Source: CBFDBF01 sp050291465 (GTDB lineage: Bacteria; Pseudomonadota; Gammaproteobacteria; Chromatiales; Chromatiaceae). Taken from it: a stretch of 16,779 nucleotides of DNA. The stretch lies in the NCBI GenBank assembly GCA_050291465.1, contig JBNKJV010000030.1, positions 1 to 16,779 of the forward strand. The letters run 5' to 3'. The notes beneath the pieces were generated by a model. The model searched no databases and was not told the origin of the DNA. It saw nothing but the letters and a program-made list of their open reading frames with translations. Shown one piece after another: positions 6,311 to 13,779 of the stretch; positions within the stretch are counted from its first letter, which is position 1; each line of letters begins with the position of its first letter. The translations under genes and the position numbers were made by a program.

Positions 6311-6858
6311 AAGCGCGTTTTCTGGTCCCGCTGGTGATTTTTCTGCTGTTGATGGGGCTGTTCTGGTATGTCCTGAAACTCATGAACCAGCAGGAATACA
6401 ACCCCCGTGACGTGCCGTCGGTATTGATCGATACCAAGGCGCCGGAGTTTGTTCTCCCTGATCTGCTCGATCCGGAAAGGTCCGTATCTTCCGCCGACCT
6501 GCGGGGAAAGGTGTGGCTGCTTAATGTCTGGGGGACCTGGTGTCCGGAATGCTGGCGTGAACACGACTACCTGATCTACCTGTCCAAGAACGAGAACGTC
6601 CCCATCATCGGTATAGATTGGCGCGATGATGCGGACAAGGCCCGCCAGATGCTGCAGCAAAACGGCAATCCCTTTACCGCGGTGGGATTCGATCCGGAGA
6701 GCAGGGTGATTATGGATTTCGGGGTCTACGGCGCTCCCGAGACCTTCCTTATCGATAAACAGGGCTATATTCGCTGGAAGCATGCCGGGGCCATAACGCC
6801 GGAGGTGTGGAGTGGAGACTTCAAGCCGAGGATCATGGAGTTGGAGAAGACTCAATGA
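6307..6858 (+). CDS. ccmG: Thiol:disulfide interchange protein CcmG/DsbE
   Basis: 183 residues. CcmG is a membrane-anchored periplasmic thioredoxin-like protein that keeps the apocytochrome CXXCH cysteines reduced, with electrons arriving from DsbD/CcdA. It has an N-terminal anchor (about 5-24), then the thioredoxin fold with active site WCPEC (C79 and C82; E. coli has WCPTC), the GVYGAPETFLID cis-proline loop (P144) and the preceding LRGKVWLLNVWGTW strand. There is no dsbD-like gene in the window, so its reductant is encoded elsewhere. It overlaps ccmF and ccmH by four bases each. Confidence 0.96.
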   Translation: MKARFLVPLVIFLLLMGLFWYVLKLMNQQEYNPRDVPSVLIDTKAPEFVLPDLLDPERSVSSADLRGKVWLLNVWGTWCPECWREHDYLIYLSKNENVPIIGIDWRDDADKARQMLQQNGNPFTAVGFDPESRVIMDFGVYGAPETFLIDKQGYIRWKHAGAITPEVWSGDFKPRIMELEKTQ

Positions 6859-7325
6859 AACGCCTGGTACTAACCGTTCTGCTGCTTCTGGTCAGCGGTG
6901 TGGCCTGCGCCACCACCATCGAAGCCTATGCCTTCGAGGATCCGGTAAAAGAGGCGCGCTACAAGAGCCTCATCGAGGAGTTGCGCTGCCTGGTCTGTCA
7001 GAATCAGAACCTGGCCGATTCCAATGCGGAGCTGGCCCAGGATATGCGTCGTCTCACCTACAGGATGGTGCAGGAGGGAAAAAGCGAACAGGAGATCGTC
7101 GACTTCATGGTGCAGAGATACGGTGATTTCGTGATGTACCGTCCGCCTTTCCGGTCCTACACCGCCCTGCTCTGGCTGGGCCCGTTTCTGTTCCTCGGGG
7201 TGGGGCTGCTGGTCCTGGTTTTCTTTATCCGCAATCGCAACAGGGAGCCGGAGCCGGAACTCTCCCGGACGGATCACGAACGGGCCCGGCATCTGCTTGA
7301 GGATGAAGAGGGGGGTGATTCATGA
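6855..7325 (+). CDS. ccmH: Cytochrome c maturation protein CcmH
   Basis: 156 residues. CcmH is a periplasmic thiol-disulfide protein with an N-terminal three-helix domain and a C-terminal anchor that works with CcmG, CcmF and CcmI on apocytochromes. It has a signal peptide (about 1-19, VACA before TTIEAY), the conserved LRCLVCQNQNLADSNA with C45 and C48, the YGDFVMYRPPF motif (89-99) and a membrane anchor (about 104-125). The start at 6855 gives the signal peptide and an ATGA overlap with ccmG, and has GGAGAAGA upstream. A longer in-frame reading from 6807 would add 16 residues before the signal peptide and is rejected. ccmH and ccmI are separate genes here, unlike the fused E. coli form. Confidence 0.96.
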   Translation: MKRLVLTVLLLLVSGVACATTIEAYAFEDPVKEARYKSLIEELRCLVCQNQNLADSNAELAQDMRRLTYRMVQEGKSEQEIVDFMVQRYGDFVMYRPPFRSYTALLWLGPFLFLGVGLLVLVFFIRNRNREPEPELSRTDHERARHLLEDEEGGDS

Positions 7326-8566
7326 CCCTGTTCTGGATTATCGCCGCCGCCATGATCGTGCTCGCCCTTGCCATGGTGGCGCCCACCCTGCTGCGTCAGC
7401 GGCAGCTCCGTTCCCAGGATCGCGATGGGCAGAATATCGCCATTGCCCGGGAACACCTGGCGGAGATCAAGGCGGAACGGGAACGGGGAACCCTTTCCGA
7501 AGAGGAGTATGAGCAGTCCCGGCAGGAGCTGGAGCAGACGCTTCTGACCGATCTGAATAAGGTGGATGAGGCCCCACCGGCCGAGGAACAGGGGCCGTAC
7601 GGCCGTCTGGCACTGGGTATTCTGGCCCTGGTGGTTCCCGCGCTGACCCTGGTGCTCTATTTTTATCTCGGATCTCCGCAGCTGCTGGAGGGCGACCGTA
7701 CCGGAGAGATGGCGGAGACGGGGCATGGCGGAGAGACGCCCTCCATCGAGGAGATGGTCCTGGTTCTGCGCCAACGGCTGGAACAGAACCCCCAGGATCC
7801 CAAGGGCTGGTATATGTTGGGTCGGACCTACATGATAATGGAGCGTTATCCCCAGGCGGCGGAGGCCTTCGAACAGGTTTACCGGTTGATTGGTGACGAG
7901 CCTAATCTGATGCTGGCTCTCGCCGACGCGCTGGCCATGTCCCAGGGGGGCGCCATGCAGGGCAGGCCGGCGGATCTGATCCGTAAGGCGGTGGCGCTGG
8001 ATCCGGAGAATATTACCGGACTCTGGATGGTAGGCCTGGTGGAGGAAGAGGAGGGCAATTTCGACCAGGCATTGGCCCGTTTCAGACAATTGGAGCCCCT
8101 GCTGGAAGGGGATCAGGAGTCGCAACAGCAGATCCGTCTCCTGATAGCGCGGGTGGAGGAGAAAATGGCTAATCCCGCTGCCGCCTCCGCTCCTGCGGCG
8201 AAAAAGCCTGTGGCATCGGGATCGGGCCGGGTGACTCTGAAGGTAAGTCTTTCTTCGGAGCTACGGGATAAAGTGGGTCCCGGTGAGACCCTGTTTATCT
8301 ATATCAAGGCCCTGGACGGCCGTAAGGCCCCGCTGGCGGCGGTGCGGTATCTGGTAAAGGATCTGCCCCTGGAGGTCGCTCTGGACGACTCCGACGCTCT
8401 GACCCCGGATGCGCATCTCTCGGGCTTCAGTAAGGTTCTTGCGGGCGCCCGCATATCCCGTTCCGGTAACGCCATACCCCGGAGCGGTGACCTGTTCGGT
8501 GAGGTATCGCCGGTTACCGTGGGCGGCCCGGCGGTTGAGCTGGTCATTGATTCCACTACCCCCTGA
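7322..8566 (+). CDS. ccmI: Cytochrome c maturation chaperone CcmI (TPR protein)
   Basis: 414 residues. CcmI binds apocytochrome c C-termini and delivers them to the CcmF/H ligase. Visible architecture: membrane segment 1 (about 4-22), a cytoplasmic loop with a charged coiled-coil-like helix (IAREHLAEIKAERERGTLSEEEYEQSRQ region, 39-80), membrane segment 2 (about 95-116), a periplasmic TPR region (about 140-280, including WYMLGRTYMIMERYPQAAEAF), an Ala/Pro/Lys linker (284-298), and a C-terminal beta domain (303-414) whose layout matches the CcmI/CycH C-terminal domain (VTLKVSLS, LFIYIKA, PLAAVRY, LPLEVALDDSDALTP). It starts in an ATGA overlap with ccmH and is the last ccm gene. Confidence 0.94.
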   Translation: MTLFWIIAAAMIVLALAMVAPTLLRQRQLRSQDRDGQNIAIAREHLAEIKAERERGTLSEEEYEQSRQELEQTLLTDLNKVDEAPPAEEQGPYGRLALGILALVVPALTLVLYFYLGSPQLLEGDRTGEMAETGHGGETPSIEEMVLVLRQRLEQNPQDPKGWYMLGRTYMIMERYPQAAEAFEQVYRLIGDEPNLMLALADALAMSQGGAMQGRPADLIRKAVALDPENITGLWMVGLVEEEEGNFDQALARFRQLEPLLEGDQESQQQIRLLIARVEEKMANPAAASAPAAKKPVASGSGRVTLKVSLSSELRDKVGPGETLFIYIKALDGRKAPLAAVRYLVKDLPLEVALDDSDALTPDAHLSGFSKVLAGARISRSGNAIPRSGDLFGEVSPVTVGGPAVELVIDSTTP

Positions 8567-8624
8567 AAAGGTATATCCGGAACTTCCCTAAAGTCCCTCG
8601 AATCCAAGCTTAAGGAACACCGTG

Positions 8625-8656
8625 GGGTGCCGATTACTTTATAGTGAGCACCCTTT
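8625..8656 (+). terminator. Candidate terminator of the ccm operon
   Basis: GGGTGC (8625-8630) pairs with GCACCC (8648-8653). Inside, after a 3-base bulge, TTACT (8634-8638) pairs with AGTGA (8643-8647, one G-T wobble) around loop TTAT. Only TTT follows, so the T-tract is short. It is placed 58 bases after the ccmI stop and before the promoter region of the next unit. Confidence 0.38.
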
Positions 8657-8691
8657 GTCGCGCCTTCATCTGTTAAGATATCTATAACTCG

Positions 8692-8719
8692 TTGATAATA
8701 TGGTTTTTTGCGGCATACT
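8692..8719 (+). promoter_or_regulatory. Possible sigma70-type promoter for the peroxidase/c-di-GMP unit
   Basis: TTGATA (8692-8697, five of six to TTGACA) and CATACT (8714-8719, four of six to TATAAT) are 16 bases apart, about 80 bases upstream of the chosen start of the cytochrome gene. The local sequence is AT-rich, unlike its surroundings. An inverted repeat overlaps the -10 element. Confidence 0.4.
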
Positions 8720-8729
8720 GTGCAAAAAA
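8704..8729. promoter_or_regulatory. Operator-like inverted repeat TTTTTTGC-N10-GCAAAAAA
   Basis: Two perfect 8-base arms, TTTTTTGC (8704-8711) and GCAAAAAA (8722-8729), are separated by ten bases and straddle the putative -10 element of the next unit. The arm spacing suits a dimeric regulator, though a hairpin or chance in AT-rich DNA is also possible. I cannot name a regulator from the sequence. Confidence 0.4.
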
Positions 8730-8738
8730 ATGCGGAAC

Positions 8739-8760
8739 CTAAAGCTTTAGAAGGGGCCCC
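8739..8760. promoter_or_regulatory. Two further perfect palindromes in the leader
   Basis: CTAAAGCTTTAG (8739-8750) is a perfect 12-bp palindrome, followed after two bases by GGGGCCCC (8753-8760), a perfect 8-bp palindrome. Both lie between the candidate promoter and the start of the cytochrome c peroxidase gene, so they would fall in the 5' untranslated leader or a downstream operator. Confidence 0.4.
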
Positions 8761-8798
8761 GAATTGCCGGTAAACGGGTGATTTTTGGTTTGGTTGTT

Positions 8799-9803
8799 AT
8801 GGAGAAAAATACGGGACAATATCCGACTGGTCACCTATTTTTCGGCAGACTCCTGTGTGCTGTCCTGGTCTCGCTGTTTCTGACCACATCGATTTTCGCC
8901 GCCGGCGTTCGAAGCGACGAGCCCCTGCAGCCTCTGCGCCCGGTAGGCGGTCTGGATCCGGATAAAATTGTCCTTGGGGATCGTCTGTTCCATGACCCCC
9001 GTCTTTCCTCTGACAACACCATCAGCTGTGCCAGTTGCCATGCATTGGCAACCAACGGTGCGGACAGCCTCCCGAGCGCCGTGGGGGTAAAGGGCGCTAC
9101 CGGACCGATCAAGACCCCTACGGTTTATAACAGCGTCTTCAATTTCGTTCAGTTCTGGGACGGTCGTGCGGCCACGCTGGAAGAACAGGCGGCGGGGCCG
9201 GTTCACAATCCGCTGGAGATGTCCTCCAATTGGAGCCAGGTTATCGCCAAACTCCAACAGGATCCGGATATGGTCAAGGCGTTCAGGGGCATCTATCCGG
9301 ACGGTATGACCGGGGACAATATTGCGGATGCCATCGCCACTTTTGAGAGGTCACTGGTAACGGTGGATTCCCCTTTTGATCGCTGGTTGCTGGGGGATGA
9401 CGGAGCCCTGGGGCAGGCTGAATTGAAGGGGTACAAGCTGTTCAAATCCTACGGTTGCTCCAGCTGTCACCAGGGGCGGAACGTCGGGGGCAATCTATAC
9501 GCCTTCATGGGGGCGATGGGGGACTATTTTGCAGAGCAGAACAGAAAGATCACCATCGCTGACCTGGGGCGTTTCAATGTCACCGGGAGGGAGGAAGACA
9601 AACATTTCTTCAAGGTTCCCAGCCTGCGGCTGGCGTTTCTGCAGAAGTACTATTTTCACGATGCCAGCGCAAGCAACCTGAATGAAGCGATCAAGATCAT
9701 GGGGCGTTACCAGCTGGGACGCATCATCCCGGATAAAGATGCCGCTTCCATAGCCGTGTTTCTTAAAAGCCTGGTCGGCAACCACCCGAGGTTGCGGCAA
9801 TGA
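8799..9803 (+). CDS. Periplasmic di-heme cytochrome c peroxidase (CCP/MauG family)
   Basis: 334 residues from ATG 8799. Family members use two c-type hemes to reduce H2O2 with electrons from small cytochromes, or (MauG types) to oxidise proteins. A signal peptide (hydrophobic core LLCAVLVSLFLTTSIFA, about 19-34) sends it to the periplasm. Heme 1 is CASCH (77-81), in the usual setting LFHDPRLSSDNTISCASCH; heme 2 is CSSCH (220-224). Other family marks are NSVFNFVQFWDGRAATLEEQA (111-131), HNPLEM (136-141), FFKVPSLR (270-277), YFHDAS (285-290) and IMGRYQLG (300-307), whose M301 is the likely distal ligand of one heme. A GTG at 8778 would add seven residues; neither start has a good ribosome site. 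It overlaps the next gene by ATGA (9800-9803) and follows the ccm operon that would mature it. Peroxidase versus MauG-like oxidase cannot be settled here. Confidence 0.9.
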   Translation: MEKNTGQYPTGHLFFGRLLCAVLVSLFLTTSIFAAGVRSDEPLQPLRPVGGLDPDKIVLGDRLFHDPRLSSDNTISCASCHALATNGADSLPSAVGVKGATGPIKTPTVYNSVFNFVQFWDGRAATLEEQAAGPVHNPLEMSSNWSQVIAKLQQDPDMVKAFRGIYPDGMTGDNIADAIATFERSLVTVDSPFDRWLLGDDGALGQAELKGYKLFKSYGCSSCHQGRNVGGNLYAFMGAMGDYFAEQNRKITIADLGRFNVTGREEDKHFFKVPSLRLAFLQKYYFHDASASNLNEAIKIMGRYQLGRIIPDKDAASIAVFLKSLVGNHPRLRQ

Positions 9804-12800
9804 ACAGGCAATTCCGCGGGTACAAATACTATTTCCTCATGCTCGCCCTGATCGTGGTGGTGGGGCTCTTTTTTCATACCCGGGCGGTGGATGTCGGGCA
9901 GCATACGGAACGGACCAATCTGCTGTTACAACTCAAGGAACTGGATGCGAATCTTGACCGGGATGTCATGCAGGTCACCTCGTTTCTGCTTAACCAATAT
10001 GATCCGCTGGTGGACACGGCGTCCCGGATTCGCGAACTGAGTAAGAACATACGCAACCCCGACCGGGGATTCTACGGTTATACGGAACCTGCCGTTGACC
10101 AAAGCATAGACCGCTATCTGGGCGCTCTGGAAGAAAAGTTGGTCCTGCTGGACAGGATTAAATTCCAGGCTGCGCTGGTGCGAAACGGACTGCAATATCT
10201 GCCCAAGGCCGAGGAGGATCTGCATCGTTACAATACACCGATCTCACACAAGATTTCCGATCTGCTGAGCCGTTTGTATCTATACAACCTGTTTCCGGGG
10301 GAAGTGGAGAGACAGGAAATAGATCAAATCCTCACGCAGTTGTCCAAGGCGCCGATGCCTGAGCAGCAAAAGGGCTTAACTCAAATCATTCTTTTTCATG
10401 CGCGGGCGAACCTTGAAGGGCTCAGTGAACTGGCGGATTTGAAAAGTCGCTATATCGGGGTCCCCAGCGCCGAATATTTTGAAGCGCTGACCCGCGCCTA
10501 CGGGGATTACCACAGCAGAGACACCCGGCAGGCGGAGTTGTTCAGCCGCGTCATGCTGGTTACCACCATACTGTTGCTGGCGTTGCTGGGAATCCTCTTT
10601 ACCCGTCTCGATAACACCCGGGATGCCGCATTGGGGGCCTGGAACAGGTTGCGTGATGCGGTGGAGAGTATTACCGAGGCCTTTGCCCTGTATGACGTGG
10701 AGGGCAGGTTGGTGCTGCGTAACCAGAAATGGCTGGAGTTCTACCCCTGGCTTAAAGACCAGGCTGATGCGGAGAAGACCCTGGAAGGGACCTGGGAGGC
10801 CAATGCGGATAAGGTGAGCTACGAGGCCGTGCTCACCAACGGTGAGTCCGCTTCCCATGGGGGAGACACTGATCCTCACACCTATATCGAAAAGGTGGAG
10901 GGCGGCCGGTGGTATCTGGCCAGCGACAACACGACCAGCGACGGTGGCAGGGTATCGATCCGCGTGGACATTACGGCGTCGAAGCAGGCGGAAGTGGATC
11001 TGCGCAAGTTGGAACGCGCCATGGAGCAGAGTCCGGCTTCGGTGGTAATCACCGACACCAAAGGCAGCATCGAGTATGTCAATCCCAAGTTCGAGGAGAT
11101 TTCAGGTTACAGCGCGAAAGAGGTGCTGGGGCAGAATCCACGAATTCTCAAGTCGGGGGAAAAGTCCGCGGAAGAGTACAAGGACATGTGGGATACCCTC
11201 AAAGCGGGAAAGGAGTGGCGCGGGTATTTCCATAACAAGCGTAAGGACGGCACCATCTACTGGGAGTCCGCGACTATTTCTTCTCTGCGCGGTGAGGACG
11301 GAGAGATAACGCATTTTATTGCGGTGAAGGAGGATATCACCGCCCGCAAACGGGCCGAAGACCAGTTGCGTATGAATGCAACCGTGTTCGATACGGCTTC
11401 CGAAGGAATTATGGTTACGGATGCCGATAACCGTATCAAGACGGTTAATCCCGCCTTTACCAGAATTACCGGTTATGAGCCGGAGGATGTCATCGGGCTT
11501 AATCCCAAGGTGTTGAGCTCGGGGCGTCACGACCAGGCCTTCTACCGGCATATGTGGAAACAGGTGGAGACCCGCGGTTTCTGGTCGGGAGAGATCTGGA
11601 ATCGGCGCAAGGACGGCGTGGTCTTCCCGGAGTGGTTGTCTGTGGTCGTAATCCGGGATGATCTGGGAAGGGTCAAGGAACATGTCGCCGTATTCTCCGA
11701 TATTTCTCAACGCAAACAGGATGAAGAGCAGATCCGCCGTCAGGCGAACTATGATGCCCTGACCGGGCTGCCCAACCGATCGCTGTTTTTCGACCGTCTG
11801 AACCAGGCGGTTATCAGCGCCCGGCGCGAACACTGGCTGCTTGCTCTTTTATTTGTCGATCTGGACCGGTTTAAGGCGGTAAACGACAGTTTCGGTCATG
11901 TGGTGGGTGACGAAATGCTGCAGGAGGTTGCCGACCGGATTCAGGCGTGTATACGCGAGGCGGATACCGTCGCACGTTTCGGTGGTGACGAGTTTGTCGT
12001 GTTGCTGCATGACCTGACGGAAGTGAACGACGCGGCGCTGGTGGCGGAAAAGATAATCGATCAGTTTTCCATTCCCTTTACTCTTGTGGGACGAGAGGTG
12101 TTTCTGGGCGCCAGTATCGGTATAACCGTATACCCCGTGGATACGGAAGATCCGGAGGCAATGCTGCGTCATGCCGACATGGCCATGTACCGGGCCAAGG
12201 AGGCGGGGCGTAACCGCTACCAGTTTTTCACCGTCGGTATGCAGGAGCAGGTTCGGGAGCGGGTGGAACTGGAGCAGGATCTGCGACTGGCTATAGAAAG
12301 AAACGAACTGGAACTGGTCTATCAGCCTATCGTGGATGTAACTTCCGGATGCGCGATAAGTGTGGAGGCGCTGTTGCGCTGGAATCATTCCGGACACGGC
12401 GCAGTACCGCCGGACATCTTTATTCCCCTGGCGGAAGAAACCGGGCTGATCGTTTCCCTTGGGGACTGGGTGGCCAAAGAGGCGTGCCGCCAGCTCCGCG
12501 TCTGGCAGGAATCCGGGATCGATATCGGCGTAACCATCAACGTTTCCAGCGGTCAGCGCGGAGGCGGTTTTTCATCCTGGGGACTTGCGGCGATCCTGAA
12601 GGAGCAAGGTGTCTCCGGGCAGTCTCTTACCCTGGAGATTACCGAGCGCCTGTTGATGGACGGCAGCGAGGAGGTGGTGAGCTGGTTGAACGGATTTAAG
12701 GAGTTGGGGGTCTCCCTGTCGGTGGATGATTTCGGAACCGGTTATTCCTCATTGAGTTATCTGAAACGGTTTCCCGTGGACATTCTTAAAATCGATCGTT

Positions 12801-13051
12801 CATTTATAAACGGCCTGCCGAATGACGCGGAGGATATCTCCCTGGTGGAAGCGATCCTGGCAATGGGGTCGAGTCTCGGCCTTAAGGTGATTGCCGAGGG
12901 TGTTGAAACGGAGGAACAGCGGCTGTTTCTGATGGAGCGTGGTTGCCGTTATCTGCAGGGCTACTATTTCAGTAAGCCGTTACCCGCGCGGCGCTTTGAG
13001 GTATGGCTGGAAAAGCAGATCGCCGCCAGTGGAAAAAACAGCAAGAGCTGA
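9800..13051 (+). CDS. Membrane-bound PAS-GGDEF-EAL c-di-GMP enzyme with periplasmic helical sensor
   Basis: 1083 residues, inner membrane. Membrane span 1 (about 10-25), a ~225-residue helical periplasmic region (27-249; ELDANLDRDVMQ and LLNQYDPLVD recall DAHL-type sensors), span 2 (251-268), a degenerate PAS-like region (285-395), two clear PAS/PAC domains (403-516 and 527-638), GGDEF domain (646-808) and EAL domain (821-1070). The cyclase signature is RFGGDEF (726-732) with an inhibitory RxxD site (R719-D722) five residues before it. The EAL domain keeps E856, N914, E946, E949, D976/D977, K997, E1033, E1036 and Q1053, so both synthesis and hydrolysis of c-di-GMP look catalytically possible; which dominates cannot be told. 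Its ATG overlaps the cytochrome stop (ATGA) and has GAGG (9788-9791) upstream. It converges on rph with only 11 bases between stops. Confidence 0.95.
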   Translation: MNRQFRGYKYYFLMLALIVVVGLFFHTRAVDVGQHTERTNLLLQLKELDANLDRDVMQVTSFLLNQYDPLVDTASRIRELSKNIRNPDRGFYGYTEPAVDQSIDRYLGALEEKLVLLDRIKFQAALVRNGLQYLPKAEEDLHRYNTPISHKISDLLSRLYLYNLFPGEVERQEIDQILTQLSKAPMPEQQKGLTQIILFHARANLEGLSELADLKSRYIGVPSAEYFEALTRAYGDYHSRDTRQAELFSRVMLVTTILLLALLGILFTRLDNTRDAALGAWNRLRDAVESITEAFALYDVEGRLVLRNQKWLEFYPWLKDQADAEKTLEGTWEANADKVSYEAVLTNGESASHGGDTDPHTYIEKVEGGRWYLASDNTTSDGGRVSIRVDITASKQAEVDLRKLERAMEQSPASVVITDTKGSIEYVNPKFEEISGYSAKEVLGQNPRILKSGEKSAEEYKDMWDTLKAGKEWRGYFHNKRKDGTIYWESATISSLRGEDGEITHFIAVKEDITARKRAEDQLRMNATVFDTASEGIMVTDADNRIKTVNPAFTRITGYEPEDVIGLNPKVLSSGRHDQAFYRHMWKQVETRGFWSGEIWNRRKDGVVFPEWLSVVVIRDDLGRVKEHVAVFSDISQRKQDEEQIRRQANYDALTGLPNRSLFFDRLNQAVISARREHWLLALLFVDLDRFKAVNDSFGHVVGDEMLQEVADRIQACIREADTVARFGGDEFVVLLHDLTEVNDAALVAEKIIDQFSIPFTLVGREVFLGASIGITVYPVDTEDPEAMLRHADMAMYRAKEAGRNRYQFFTVGMQEQVRERVELEQDLRLAIERNELELVYQPIVDVTSGCAISVEALLRWNHSGHGAVPPDIFIPLAEETGLIVSLGDWVAKEACRQLRVWQESGIDIGVTINVSSGQRGGGFSSWGLAAILKEQGVSGQSLTLEITERLLMDGSEEVVSWLNGFKELGVSLSVDDFGTGYSSLSYLKRFPVDILKIDRSFINGLPNDAEDISLVEAILAMGSSLGLKVIAEGVETEEQRLFLMERGCRYLQGYYFSKPLPARRFEVWLEKQIAASGKNSKS

Positions 13052-13062
13052 AAACACCCCGC

Positions 13063-13779
13063 TTATTTGGATAACGCTTTCCGCTGGGCCTCGAACAGTT
13101 GCTCGATACCCTGGCGTGCGAGATCGAGCATGGCGTCCAGCTCGCTGCGGTCGAAGGCGTGTCCCTCTGCGGTTCCCTGGATTTCGATGAAGGCTCCGGC
13201 ATTGTTCATGACCACGTTCATATCGGTTTCCGCATTCGAATCTTCCGCATAATCCAGGTCCAGGACGGGAACGCCGTCAAAGATACCGACCGATACCGAC
13301 GCCACTAGTCCAAGCAGGGGGTCGGAAGCCACCGCGCCGGCCTGGCGCAAGGTCTCAACCGCATCATGCAATGCTACGTACGCACCGGTGATTGAGGCCG
13401 TGCGGGTACCTCCATCGGCCTGGATAACGTCGCAATCGAGGGTGATGGTGCGTTCACCCAGGGCTTTCAGATCCACTGCGGCACGCAGAGAGCGGCCGAT
13501 AAGACGCTGGATCTCCAGGGTGCGCCCGCCCTGTTTGCCGCGGCTGGCCTCGCGTCCCATGCGTTCGCTGGTGGAGCGGGGCAGCATGCCGTATTCGGCG
13601 GTTACCCAACCCTCGCCCCGACCTTTTAGGAAGTTCGGAACCCGTTCCTCAACGGAAGCGGTGCAGAGTACCTTGGTGTCTCCGAATTCAACCAGTACCG
13701 ATCCCTCGGCGTGCTTGGTATAACGGCGGGTAAGGGTTATGGGGCGTAGCTGATTCGGATCACGACCGCTGGGTCTCAT
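13063..13779 (-). CDS. rph: Ribonuclease PH
   Basis: 238 residues, the family's normal length. RNase PH is a phosphate-dependent 3'-5' exoribonuclease that trims tRNA precursors and degrades structured RNA; it acts as a ring hexamer. Intact marks: MRPSGRDPNQLRPI at the start, PRSTSERMGREASRGKQGGR (67-86, ending in R86), the phosphate-binding GGTRT (123-127, R126) and the catalytic acidic region DLDYAEDSNAETDMN with D180 and D186. The start ATG shares one base with the stop of the phosphatase gene (TAATG) and has AAGGAG inside that gene's end, so translation is coupled. In E. coli rph carries a frameshift in K-12; here it is full length. In many relatives rdgB comes next; here it does not. Confidence 0.97.
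   Translation of the reverse strand: MRPSGRDPNQLRPITLTRRYTKHAEGSVLVEFGDTKVLCTASVEERVPNFLKGRGEGWVTAEYGMLPRSTSERMGREASRGKQGGRTLEIQRLIGRSLRAAVDLKALGERTITLDCDVIQADGGTRTASITGAYVALHDAVETLRQAGAVASDPLLGLVASVSVGIFDGVPVLDLDYAEDSNAETDMNVVMNNAGAFIEIQGTAEGHAFDRSELDAMLDLARQGIEQLFEAQRKALSK

Noticed and set aside
6807..6854. Longer ccmH from ATG 6807
   Set aside because: It would put 16 charged residues before a clear signal peptide; ATG 6855 gives the standard start and the ATGA overlap with ccmG.
8692..8705. FNR/ANR box upstream of the peroxidase gene
   Set aside because: TTGAT is followed after four bases by TGGTT, which does not match the ATCAA half-site; only half a site is present.
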